From assembly GCA_964617015.1 (NCBI GenBank), contig CAZTVG010000013.1, positions 1-18,130 of the forward strand: a stretch of 18,130 bases of DNA. The letters are read 5' to 3'. Source of the stretch: ASMP01 sp964617015. GTDB taxonomy: Archaea > Nanobdellota > Nanobdellia > Pacearchaeales > GW2011-AR1. The stretch's first letter is position 1. The number at the start of each line of letters is the position of its first letter. The translations under genes and the position numbers were made by a program. Below are positions 1 through 7,684 of the stretch, piece by piece. Under the pieces are notes generated by a model, which worked only from the letters and a program-made list of their open reading frames with translations, did not search any database and had not been told where the DNA came from.

Positions 1-61
1 AATACTCTTTTTAGTCACAGGGTATGTTCTTCACCTACTGACGTTATAATTCTCGTTTGTT

Positions 62-82
62 CAAAAAAATATACGTATATTT
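62..82 (-). terminator. Possible oligo-T terminator after the HNH gene
   Basis: On the minus strand, a perfect 16-bp palindrome (67-82, centred on ACGT) overlaps the stop codon of the HNH gene, and a run of seven T residues (69-63) overlaps its downstream arm. Archaeal transcription commonly ends in oligo-T tracts, so this is a plausible terminator. The palindrome has no real loop and is almost all A/T, so a stable hairpin is doubtful. Confidence 0.4.
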
Positions 83-545
83 AGTATCCAAAAATATTAG
101 TTTTTCGTTTTCTTCTGTTGGTAAATTTTCTTTTGGGTCTTACTAATGTTCTCTTATATTTTCCTCTAGCAAGCTTTTTTACCTTATATGATCTTAATTT
201 TCCAGAGCTATCCTTTAATTTTTTAATAATAATCTCACCCACTTTTTGCTTCTTTGCTTTAAACTTCTTTCTTTTCTTTTTAACTCTTGTAATTCTTTTA
301 TTTCCAAACAAATCTCTATGAAATCTTTTTGTATATTTATTATCCAATTTCTTATGGTCATTTGGACAAACTAACATTAAATTACTTGAGCGTGTATCAT
401 AATTTCGCATGTTTTTATGATGATACTCTAAATTAATTCCTCTTGGTTTTTTACCACATATCTCGCACACAACTCTACCAAACTTCTTTTTCACTCTTTG
501 TCGAACTTTCTTTTTTATTAATGCATTTGGTAATTTTCTTACCAT
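81..545 (-). CDS. Small HNH nuclease-like protein with a basic tail
   Basis: This 154-residue protein has an HNH (beta-beta-alpha-metal) core near its N-terminus: a CEIC knuckle (Cys27, Cys30), the His pair His42-His43, Asn55, and a second zinc pair Cys60 and His64 within LVCPNDH. The family cuts or nicks DNA. The last ~80 residues are dominated by Lys and Arg and look like a nucleic-acid-binding tail. I start it at the ATG at 545, not at a TTG three codons upstream, because a TATA-like box lies 25 bases before this ATG. It stands alone beside metabolic genes, with no intron, terminase or methylase partner visible, so its role (homing, repair or host DNA processing) is open. The motif is clear; the biological function is unknown. 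Confidence 0.75.
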   Translation of the reverse strand: MVRKLPNALIKKKVRQRVKKKFGRVVCEICGKKPRGINLEYHHKNMRNYDTRSSNLMLVCPNDHKKLDNKYTKRFHRDLFGNKRITRVKKKRKKFKAKKQKVGEIIIKKLKDSSGKLRSYKVKKLARGKYKRTLVRPKRKFTNRRKRKTNIFGY

Positions 546-565
546 ATCTGTCAATAGTATAATAA

Positions 566-574
566 GTATTTAAA
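566..574 (-). promoter_or_regulatory. TATA box of the HNH gene
   Basis: Read on the minus strand this is TTTAAATAC, centred 25 bases upstream of the ATG at 545. The spacing fits an archaeal TATA box driving a leaderless transcript, and it supports the ATG start over the upstream TTG. Confidence 0.45.
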
Positions 575-618
575 ATTTAACTAAACCAATCTTTTCTTTT
601 GGATTTTCATTACTACAA

Positions 619-1266
619 CTATTTCTCTCGCTTTATGATAAATCTAGCTGCGTTTAGGAAATCTCTGGCAACATGTTTCTTTTTACTCTTTAGCTTTTTC
701 ACTTTTAATTTTTCTTCTGGCTGATAAACAAAAGGAACCAAAATACCAAAACCACCTATCTTGTGAGCTGTTTTCACATCAGAAACTCTGTCTCCTATAA
801 CATAAATTTTTGTTTGATTTTTTTTAAGTTTTTCTTTCTTTAAGATTGATCTTATCATTCCTGGTCTTGGCTTGAAGCATGAAAAATTTCCTACGAGTTT
901 TTTATGAAAAGTATATTGTGGATGTTTTTTCACATATTCTCTAGATGCCCTAGGACATACTTCATAACCATCTACACTAACACCCCTTTTCTCAAGTTTC
1001 TTGATAATGTATTTAAAAACTTCATGAGCTTTTTTTTCTGTTAAAAGAGGAAATTCTTTTATTGCAACTCCTGGCTGATTGCTTATCAAATAAATTTTGG
1101 CAGCAGGAAGTTTTTTTCTTAAAATCCTGAGGCCTTCTAAAGCATTCTCTACGAATTTTATTTTAGATTTCCAGTTTCTTTGGCGACCTAGATGATACTT
1201 GGGCCTGTGTTTTTTGTCATAAGCTACAGTCCCATCTCTGTCTACACAAATTAGAACTCGTTTCAT
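619..1266 (-). CDS. HAD-IIIA phosphatase, GmhB/histidinol-phosphatase type
   Basis: This 215-residue HAD phosphatase carries all four motifs: DRDGT (nucleophile Asp9, acid/base Asp11), SNQPGV (Ser62), the motif III lysine in KPRPGM (Lys132), and GDRVSDV (Asp159, Asp163). SNQ and KPxPGM are typical of subclass IIIA enzymes such as D-glycero-D-manno-heptose 1,7-bisphosphate phosphatase (GmhB) and histidinol phosphatase. Cys104, His115 and Cys130 fall where GmhB has its zinc cluster, but the usual full Cys/His set is not present, so the specificity may differ. It is soluble, with a basic Lys-rich C-terminus. Its neighbour across the divergent promoter is a second HAD gene that begins a sugar phosphorylase operon, which suggests a sugar phosphate substrate; that is inference. 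The ATG start has a TATA-like element about 25 bases upstream. Confidence 0.8.
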   Translation of the reverse strand: MKRVLICVDRDGTVAYDKKHRPKYHLGRQRNWKSKIKFVENALEGLRILRKKLPAAKIYLISNQPGVAIKEFPLLTEKKAHEVFKYIIKKLEKRGVSVDGYEVCPRASREYVKKHPQYTFHKKLVGNFSCFKPRPGMIRSILKKEKLKKNQTKIYVIGDRVSDVKTAHKIGGFGILVPFVYQPEEKLKVKKLKSKKKHVARDFLNAARFIIKREK

Positions 1267-1354
1267 TTTAAATTCTCTTTTATAAAAATATAAGAGAAGG
1301 GAGTATAAAAACTTTTTTCGAAGAATTTAAAAATCTGCAAGCCATTTTTTCTAC
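1267..1354. promoter_or_regulatory. Divergent promoter region with an inverted repeat
   Basis: This is the 88-bp gap between the two divergent HAD genes. For the minus gene, an A/T element at about 1285-1294 lies about 25 bases from its ATG. For the plus gene, TTTAAAAAT at 1327-1335 lies about 24 bases from its ATG, and a second TATA-like element (TATAAAA, 1304-1310) lies further up. A 7-bp inverted repeat, TTCTCTT (1273-1279) and AAGAGAA (1292-1298), brackets the minus-strand TATA element and could be a regulator site. Neither gene has a Shine-Dalgarno sequence here. Confidence 0.4.
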
Positions 1355-2554
1355 ATGTTGAAAAGGAATGCATCAGTCGATACTATTGAGGAATTTTATA
1401 GGATAATTAAAAAAACAAGAGTAGTAAAGTTAAAAATTCTGAAAGCAATTCTTAATGAAAGAAAAATAAAAAAGCAAGATATCGATTTTCTAAGGAAGGC
1501 TCTTTTTATTTTTGAGTCTATTAAAAAGAAAAACGGAAAATATTTTCTTTTCACAAAAGACGGAGAAAAAATTAATCTTCGTCTTGACTATGAAATAAAT
1601 GAATTAAAGAAAGACTTAATTTATCTTGAAAAAGGGAAAAAGGCGTTGTTGAGATATTTATCAAAGATCAATAATAGTTTTTTTAAAGAGGTTGAAAATG
1701 GATTTAAAGCTCTTAAAGATAAAAGAATAACTACAATAATAACAGATAGAGACGGAACTATAAATAATTATGCTGGAAGATACAAGTCTTCCATACAATC
1801 AATTTACAATGCAGTCTTCCTTACTAATTTTGTTTCATCCAAAGTAAAAAATGCAGTTGTTCTTAGTTCTGCTCCATTAAATGAACTCATTGGGGTTAGT
1901 ATTGCATCAAAAAATTTAATCGTATATGCTGGATCAAATGGAAGAGAGTTATTAATTAACAAAAATAAGAAAACTTATCCTATCGCGGCTAAAAAGAGAG
2001 AGCTCCTTAATTTGTTAGCTAAAAGAATTGAAAAGCTTACCTTAAAAAGAGAGTACAAAAAGTTTTTATTGATTGGATCTGGATTTCAACATAAATTTGG
2101 ACAACTTACTATTGCCCGTCAAGATATCTATAACTCTATAGATGAAAAAATGTCAAAAGTATTTCTCAAAAAAATAAAAAAAGAAGTCAAATCGATTGAT
2201 CCTCAAGGGAAAAACCTTGGGGTAAGGGATACAGGGTTAGACATAGAAATCACTTTGACTTTAAGTAAGGGAGGCAAGCTTAAGGAGTTTAATAAGGGAT
2301 CTGGAACGGAATTTATTATAAATACCTTACATTTAAAGACAAGGGATATTTTGGTATGTGGAGATACTGAATCAGATTTTGATATGTTTAAAATAACAAA
2401 AAAATTTAATAAAAATACGCAAATAGTTTTTGTAACAACAAATAAAAGACTTAAGGTAAAAGTAAAAAGATTATTTACAAAAACTGTTATAGTCCCAAAT
2501 CCCGACACATTAATAACCATCTTAGATAAACTTTCTGGAGTTGAAAAAAAATGA
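1355..2554 (+). CDS. HAD-IIB sugar phosphatase, possibly trehalose-6-phosphate phosphatase-like
   Basis: This 399-residue protein has a ~120-residue Lys-rich, mostly helical N-terminal region of unknown function followed by a HAD phosphatase domain. The motifs are TDRDGT (Asp131, Asp133), VVLSSAP (Ser171/Ser172), a motif III Lys in FNKGSG (Lys314), and CGDTESDFDMF (Asp337, Asp341). The long cap between motifs II and III marks a type IIB HAD (Cof, sucrose-phosphatase and trehalose-phosphatase group). It shares a 4-base ATGA overlap with the downstream phosphoglucomutase/GH65 gene, so the two are probably translated together. That link makes a disaccharide phosphate such as trehalose 6-phosphate an attractive substrate, but no motif I can see proves it. 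No trehalose-phosphate synthase is in the window. The start is an ATG with a TATA-like box about 24 bases upstream, consistent with a leaderless mRNA. Confidence 0.7.
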   Translation: MLKRNASVDTIEEFYRIIKKTRVVKLKILKAILNERKIKKQDIDFLRKALFIFESIKKKNGKYFLFTKDGEKINLRLDYEINELKKDLIYLEKGKKALLRYLSKINNSFFKEVENGFKALKDKRITTIITDRDGTINNYAGRYKSSIQSIYNAVFLTNFVSSKVKNAVVLSSAPLNELIGVSIASKNLIVYAGSNGRELLINKNKKTYPIAAKKRELLNLLAKRIEKLTLKREYKKFLLIGSGFQHKFGQLTIARQDIYNSIDEKMSKVFLKKIKKEVKSIDPQGKNLGVRDTGLDIEITLTLSKGGKLKEFNKGSGTEFIINTLHLKTRDILVCGDTESDFDMFKITKKFNKNTQIVFVTTNKRLKVKVKRLFTKTVIVPNPDTLITILDKLSGVEKK

Positions 2555-5500
2555 GTATCGAATGTAAGGGTGCTATTTTTGATTTAGATGGCGTTTTAAC
2601 TCAAACTGCTAAGATTCATGCAAAAGCATGGAAAGAAATGTTTGATGAATTTCTTAAAAACCATTATTCTAGAAAAAATAAACCATTTGTTCTGTTTGAT
2701 GAAAAAGAAGACTATCTTGAATATATTGATGGAAAACCAAGATATGATGGAGTGCGGGGATTCTTAAAATCGAGAAGAATAGAAATTCCTTATGGAAAGC
2801 CCTCTGATCCTATAACTATGGAAACAGTATCTGGGCTTGGGAATAAGAAAAATAAAATTTATCTCTCTATGGTAAAAAAAGAAAAATTACCTGTTTTCAA
2901 GAGCAGTATTGATTTAATCGATAAATTTAAAAAATCAGGAATAAAAGTTGCCGTTGTTTCTTCAAGCAAAAATGCAAGACTGGTTCTAAAAAGGGCAGGA
3001 CTCTTTCATTTATTTAAAATAATTGTTGATGGGGCCGTTGCAGAAAAAGCTAACCTCTCTGGAAAACCAAATCCAGATATTTTTTTATACGCTGCTAAGA
3101 AATTAGGTCTTGGGCCATCAGAGTGTGTTATTTTTGAAGATGCAATTTCAGGCGTAAAGGCAGGAATAAATGGAAACTTTGGGATGGTGGTTGGAATATC
3201 GAGAAACAACAACAAATTACCTGAAGCTGATGTGACAGTGAAAGATTTAAAAGAACTTTCATTCCAAGATGTTTGTAACTGGTTTAAAAGGGGGGTGCAA
3301 GAAGATGGTTGGCTTTTAAAGTACCATAGTTTTATGCCAAAAAGAGAAACATTGAGAGAGACTTTGTGTACTGTAGGGAACGGTTATATTGGAACTAGGG
3401 GGTGTTTTGAAACTCAGAGGGAATCTCCCAACCACTACCCGGGCTGTTACTTAGCAGGAATTTATAATGAGCAAGTGACATACATAAAAGGAAAAAAGGC
3501 GAGAAATAATAGTTTAGTCAATTGTCCAAATTGGTTGCTTATACAAATAAAAATAGGTAAGTCAGATTTTATCGATCCTTTTAAAATGGAAATACTTGAC
3601 TATAAAAAAATTCTTGATACAAAAAGAGCTACATTATATCACAAACTTATATTTAAAGATAGACAGGGGCACATAACACAAATTGAAAGCGTCCGATTAG
3701 CAAGTATGAACAACCCCCACATCTGTGCAATTCGTTTTAAAGTTAAGCCTTTAAATTATTCTGAAAAGATTACACTCAGGTCTTCAATCGATGGGAGTGT
3801 TGAAAATCATAATGTTGCAAGGTATAGAGGACTTAAATCTAAGCACCTAAAAATAATCTCTAAAAATAAAATAAAAAAAGGGATAATCCTTCAAGCAAAA
3901 ACAAACCATTCAGGATATGATATAGTGATGGCGGTAAAAAATAATTTTAAAAATGGTAGAAGTGAAATAAAACAAAAAAAGAAAATAGTGAAGGGCTCTT
4001 CTCTGATTGGAGAGGAAATTACATTTAAAATAAAGGAAAACCATTCATATAGTTTGGAGAAAATTGTAACAATTTATACTTCTTTAGACGCAAAAAAACC
4101 GAAGGAAAAAGCAATATCTTTACTAAACCAGCTTTCTGATTTTGGAAGTATTCTAAAAAAACATGAGAATGCGTGGAAAAAACTTTGGATTCTTGCAGAT
4201 ATGTATATTGAAGGTGACAGATACACCCAAAGAATATTAAGAATGCACGCTTATCATTTGCTTTCTACTTTCTCTCCTCATGTTGAGAATCTTGATGTTG
4301 GAATTCCGGCCCGTGGATTGCACGGGGAAGGCTATCACGGACATATTTTTTGGGATGAACTATTTACTCTTCCTTTTTTTATTCATCGTTTTCCAGACAC
4401 AGCTAAAGCAGCGTTAATGTACCGGTGTAGAAGATTGAATGCTGCAAAAGAATATGCAAAAGCCTATGGTTATGGCGGCGCGATGTATCCTTGGCAGAGT
4501 GCCGATACTGGTCGTGAAGAGACGCAAACTCTTCATTACAATCCTCGAGATAATAGCTGGGGTCCTGACTATAGTAGAAATCAAAGACACATATCAATAA
4601 CAGTGTTTTATAATTTCTATAAATATCTGTACCATACGACTGACAAAGAATTTTTTTTTAATCATGGTATTGGAGTTTTGGTTGAAATAGCTCGGTTTTG
4701 GGCAAGTATTGTTCAGCAAAATAAAAAAACAGGGAGATATCATATTAAAGGGGTTATGGGTCCTGACGAATTTCATGAGAAATATCCTAGAACAACTCGG
4801 GCCTTGGATGACAATGCATATACAAATGTTATGGTGTCATGGCTTATGGAAAAAGTTTTAGAAGTAATTAAAGAACTTCCTAATCACATTAAAAAAAGAC
4901 TCAACATTAAGGAGCAAGAATTACAAAGATGGAACGACATAAGCGAAAACCTCAATATTGTAATAAAAAACGGAATAATCATGCAATTTGATGGTTTTGA
5001 CAAGCTCAAGGATTTAGATTGGGAATATTATATAAAAAAATATAAAAATATCCGTAGACTGGATAGAATACTTAAAAAAGAAAATAAAAATCCCGACAAT
5101 TATAAAGTTCTAAAACAGGCTGATGCGCTTATGATATTTTATGTTTTGGATTTTAAAGAAGCAATGAACATCATTAAAAGACTTGGGATAAAAATAAAAG
5201 ACACCCATAAATTTCTTAAAGAAAACTATAATTATTATTCATCAATAACCACCCATGGATCTTCTCTCAGCGAGTTTGTTCATGATGCTATTTCTACAAA
5301 TTTGAAAAAAACAGATAATTTGTGGGAATATTTTACTAAAGCCCTTTCAGTTGATCTTCTTGATACTCAGGAGGGAACCACGTCCGAAGGAATACATTGC
5401 GGTCTTATGGCTGGGACAATCAATACTGTTAGAAAATATCTCGCAGGAATAAGAACGTATTCCGATAGAATAACAATAAAGCCATATTTTCCCAGCCATT

Positions 5501-5721
5501 GGAAGAAATTTAAATTTAGAATAGTTCATCAAGGTTTAACATATCATTTTGATTATACACCAGCAGGAGTTCTGGTTACTTTGGAAAGTAAAAAAGGCCG
5601 GGCTCTTGTTTGCCACAATGGAAAAAAATATTACTTAACTGGCGGGAGTTCAAAGTATATAAAAAATATAAAAAATTTTGATAGCTCAATAAAAGAAAGT
5701 CATATTTGCTGTTACACATAA
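2551..5721 (+). CDS. Beta-phosphoglucomutase / GH65 disaccharide phosphorylase fusion
   Basis: This 1056-residue protein contains two enzymes. Residues ~1-235 are a HAD-IA beta-phosphoglucomutase: FDLDGV (Asp11, Asp13), a cap with GKPRYDGVRGF (61-71), VVSSS (Ser137), GKPNPD (Lys172) and FEDAISGVKAG (Glu196, Asp197). Residues ~251-1045 are a glycoside hydrolase family 65 phosphorylase: HGHIFWDE (Asp602), the acid catalyst in GPDEFHE (Glu740), and the phosphate-site region GTTSEGIH (942-949). GH65 phosphorylases split trehalose, maltose, kojibiose or nigerose with phosphate into glucose and beta-glucose 1-phosphate, which the mutase domain turns into glucose 6-phosphate. The fusion would pass the product within one polypeptide. 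No signal peptide or membrane segment is seen, so it acts in the cytosol. A GGAG lies 10 bases before the ATG, which overlaps the upstream HAD stop. The exact disaccharide cannot be decided. Its stop codon directly abuts that of transketolase. Confidence 0.9.
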   Translation: MSIECKGAIFDLDGVLTQTAKIHAKAWKEMFDEFLKNHYSRKNKPFVLFDEKEDYLEYIDGKPRYDGVRGFLKSRRIEIPYGKPSDPITMETVSGLGNKKNKIYLSMVKKEKLPVFKSSIDLIDKFKKSGIKVAVVSSSKNARLVLKRAGLFHLFKIIVDGAVAEKANLSGKPNPDIFLYAAKKLGLGPSECVIFEDAISGVKAGINGNFGMVVGISRNNNKLPEADVTVKDLKELSFQDVCNWFKRGVQEDGWLLKYHSFMPKRETLRETLCTVGNGYIGTRGCFETQRESPNHYPGCYLAGIYNEQVTYIKGKKARNNSLVNCPNWLLIQIKIGKSDFIDPFKMEILDYKKILDTKRATLYHKLIFKDRQGHITQIESVRLASMNNPHICAIRFKVKPLNYSEKITLRSSIDGSVENHNVARYRGLKSKHLKIISKNKIKKGIILQAKTNHSGYDIVMAVKNNFKNGRSEIKQKKKIVKGSSLIGEEITFKIKENHSYSLEKIVTIYTSLDAKKPKEKAISLLNQLSDFGSILKKHENAWKKLWILADMYIEGDRYTQRILRMHAYHLLSTFSPHVENLDVGIPARGLHGEGYHGHIFWDELFTLPFFIHRFPDTAKAALMYRCRRLNAAKEYAKAYGYGGAMYPWQSADTGREETQTLHYNPRDNSWGPDYSRNQRHISITVFYNFYKYLYHTTDKEFFFNHGIGVLVEIARFWASIVQQNKKTGRYHIKGVMGPDEFHEKYPRTTRALDDNAYTNVMVSWLMEKVLEVIKELPNHIKKRLNIKEQELQRWNDISENLNIVIKNGIIMQFDGFDKLKDLDWEYYIKKYKNIRRLDRILKKENKNPDNYKVLKQADALMIFYVLDFKEAMNIIKRLGIKIKDTHKFLKENYNYYSSITTHGSSLSEFVHDAISTNLKKTDNLWEYFTKALSVDLLDTQEGTTSEGIHCGLMAGTINTVRKYLAGIRTYSDRITIKPYFPSHWKKFKFRIVHQGLTYHFDYTPAGVLVTLESKKGRALVCHNGKKYYLTGGSSKYIKNIKNFDSSIKESHICCYT

Positions 5722-7539
5722 TTATCTAAAATTCTTCACAACCCTGAGTATAGCAGAAAAATCAATTCCATACTTTCTTAATAATTCGTCTTTTTTGCCC
5801 GAGTGTGGAGTTTCCCTTACAGCCAGATGTTTCATTTTTATTCCTGAGCCAATAAAAGTTTCAGCCAACATCTCTCCAAGTCCTCCTTCTGAATAATGGT
5901 CTTCAGCAACTATGAGTCTTTTTCCGTGTTTTTTGATAAAGTTTCCAAGTTTTCTTGTGTCGAGAGGTTTTATGCAATAAAGATCAACAACAGCAATGTT
6001 TATTTTTTTCTTTTTTAGCCCTTCGTATGCTTTTAAGGCCTCATGAACAGTAATTCCTGCACCAATTACCACTGCCTTATCACTCTTTGATTGTTTTAAG
6101 ATCTTGAAATCTCTTATTTTAAAGTTCTCGTTGTTTTTGTATAAAACAGGGGTTTTTGACCTAGTTGTTCTGATATATTTTAACCCTCTCAATCCAGAAG
6201 ATAAGACTGTTAATTTTTGAGCAGAAACAGCGTCGCTGGGATAAAAGACTATGCTGTCTGGAAGATCTCTAAAAATAGCTATGTCTTCTAGACCCATTTG
6301 TGAAGGCCCGTCTTCTCCAATAGAAATTCCTGCATGAGATCCGCAGAAAGTCAAATTGGGTTTAGAAAGAGCCGCCATTCTTATCTGGTCGTGCGCCCTT
6401 GACAAAAAAGCTGCAAAAGTCGAGGCAAAAATGTTGAATCCTTTAATAGAGAGCCCTAAAGCCATGCCAACCATGTTTTGTTCTGCAATGTAAGCTTCTA
6501 TGAATTGTTTTGGTCTTACTTTTTTAAGTTTTTGTGAAAAGGTTGAATTGCTAACTTCGCCATCTACAGCAATAATCTTTGAATCAGATTTTGCAAGGTT
6601 GGCCAGGGCATCTCCATACGCTTCTCTCGTTGCTTTTTCTTCATTGGGTTTGTAGTTTGTTAAAATTAGTTTTCCTTTATTAGGTTTTTTAATCCTGATT
6701 GTTTTTGGTTTTCTTATTATTATTTTTGGAATAGATGGATTTGGAATCTCCTTAAGAGCATTTTTCAGTTGTTTTTCATCGAGAGCTTTTCCGTGCCATC
6801 CTTCTTTATTTTCAAGGAAAGATAACCCTTTCCCTTTCAGAGTTTTTGCTAGGATTACTATTGGTTTTTTTGATTTTTTTGCCTGTTTTAATGCTTTTAT
6901 TAATTCTTTAATATTGTGTCCATCAACGCTAATCGTTTTCCATCCAAACCCTTCAAACCTCTTTTTATAAGCAGAAATATTGTGTCCCAACATAGTTTCT
7001 CCTCTCTGTCCTAGTCTGTTGATGTCTACTACTGCTATTAGATTGTCTAATTTGTAATGAGAAGCAAGCTCCATAGCCTCGTAAATTGAGCCTTCTGCAA
7101 CCTCGCTGTCTCCCAATAGAACGTAGGTCATGAATTTTCTTTTCTGTAATTTTGCTGCAAGAGCCATTCCAACACCCACAGAGAGTCCTTGCCCTAAACT
7201 TCCTGTAGCAACCTTTATCCACTTCAAGGAAGGAACAGGGTGTCCTTCTAGAGGACTGCCCAGCTTTCTTAAACTCATCAGATTGGTTTTTATTGTTCCT
7301 GCTCTATACAAAGAAGAATATAAAATCGGTGCTGCGTGCCCTTTACTTAAAATAAATTCGTCATTATCCTGGTTGAAAGAGTTCTTTATATCATAACTCA
7401 TCTCATTGAAGAATAAGACAGACATAATTTCTGCAGCAGATAAACAAGAAGTAGGATGTCCGCTTCCTGCAGCAGTAGTCATCTTCAGAACATCTCTTCT
7501 TAGGATATTAGCCATATCCTTTAATTTTTTTGTCACCAT
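5722..7539 (-). CDS. tkt: Transketolase, single-chain, animal-type
   Basis: Transketolase moves two-carbon ketol units between sugar phosphates using thiamine diphosphate. This 605-residue chain holds both halves. The N-terminal pyrophosphate-binding half has SGHPTSC (His28), SKGHAAPILY, GHPVP, ATGSLGQGLS (111-120) and the Mg/ThDP motif GDSE (143-146) through Asn174. The C-terminal half has IAEQNMVG (ThDP-activating Glu353), GSHAGIS (His402) and DGPSQMGLEDIA (410-421). Many archaea encode the two halves as separate genes. Here they are one chain of about the length of animal-type TKT, and motifs such as GHPTSC and DINRLGQ also match that class. It is divergent from the pentose phosphate operon and supplies the link to glyceraldehyde 3-phosphate and sedoheptulose 7-phosphate. 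No transaldolase is visible. The family call is firm; transfer from bacteria is an inference. Confidence 0.95.
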   Translation of the reverse strand: MVTKKLKDMANILRRDVLKMTTAAGSGHPTSCLSAAEIMSVLFFNEMSYDIKNSFNQDNDEFILSKGHAAPILYSSLYRAGTIKTNLMSLRKLGSPLEGHPVPSLKWIKVATGSLGQGLSVGVGMALAAKLQKRKFMTYVLLGDSEVAEGSIYEAMELASHYKLDNLIAVVDINRLGQRGETMLGHNISAYKKRFEGFGWKTISVDGHNIKELIKALKQAKKSKKPIVILAKTLKGKGLSFLENKEGWHGKALDEKQLKNALKEIPNPSIPKIIIRKPKTIRIKKPNKGKLILTNYKPNEEKATREAYGDALANLAKSDSKIIAVDGEVSNSTFSQKLKKVRPKQFIEAYIAEQNMVGMALGLSIKGFNIFASTFAAFLSRAHDQIRMAALSKPNLTFCGSHAGISIGEDGPSQMGLEDIAIFRDLPDSIVFYPSDAVSAQKLTVLSSGLRGLKYIRTTRSKTPVLYKNNENFKIRDFKILKQSKSDKAVVIGAGITVHEALKAYEGLKKKKINIAVVDLYCIKPLDTRKLGNFIKKHGKRLIVAEDHYSEGGLGEMLAETFIGSGIKMKHLAVRETPHSGKKDELLRKYGIDFSAILRVVKNFR

Positions 7540-7562
7540 CTTTTGTATAATAAAATCAAGAG

Positions 7563-7577
7563 TATTTTTTAAATATA
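7563..7577 (-). promoter_or_regulatory. Probable TATA region of tkt
   Basis: On the minus strand an A/T-rich stretch including ATATTTAAAA is centred 28-34 bases upstream of the tkt ATG at 7539, giving a very short or absent 5' leader. No Shine-Dalgarno sequence precedes the ATG. Confidence 0.35.
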
Positions 7578-7611
7578 TCCCATAAACTCGCGATACTGAA
7601 AATAAATTAAA

Positions 7612-7619
7612 TTTATAAG
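7612..7619 (+). promoter_or_regulatory. TATA box upstream of prs (repeat copy 1)
   Basis: TTTATAAG is centred about 26 bases before the ATG of the 13-codon leader ORF at 7642. By the spacing seen for other genes in this window, transcription would start at or next to that ATG, giving the prs start at 7685 a 5' region of about 43 bases. Confidence 0.5.
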
Positions 7620-7641
7620 TATATTATGTTTTAAATATAAA

Positions 7642-7683
7642 ATGAAAAAGAGTAAATGTAAAATTTACTGCGCTTTCCATTAA
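7642..7683 (+). CDS. 13-residue leader peptide ORF upstream of prs
   Basis: A complete ORF encodes MKKSKCKIYCAFH and stops one base before the prs ATG, in a different frame. A TATA box about 26 bases upstream would make it the first, leaderless ORF of the transcript. An inverted repeat that could form a hairpin (7651-7669) lies inside it. Prs has no Shine-Dalgarno sequence, so ribosomes could reach it by termination-reinitiation after this peptide. The same ORF occurs unchanged in repeat copy 2. It is too short for coding statistics, and the duplication alone could explain its presence twice; expression is not shown. Confidence 0.4.
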   Translation: MKKSKCKIYCAFH

Positions 7684-7684
7684 A

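Noticed and set aside
1..84. Open plus-strand frame running in from the left edge to a TAG at 82-84
   Set aside because: Only 27 codons, no recognisable motif, and it overlaps the probable terminator of the HNH gene. It may be chance in AT-rich DNA.
619..1266. Naming the HAD-IIIA protein GmhB
   Set aside because: The zinc-binding Cys/His set is incomplete, and no heptose pathway genes are in the window.
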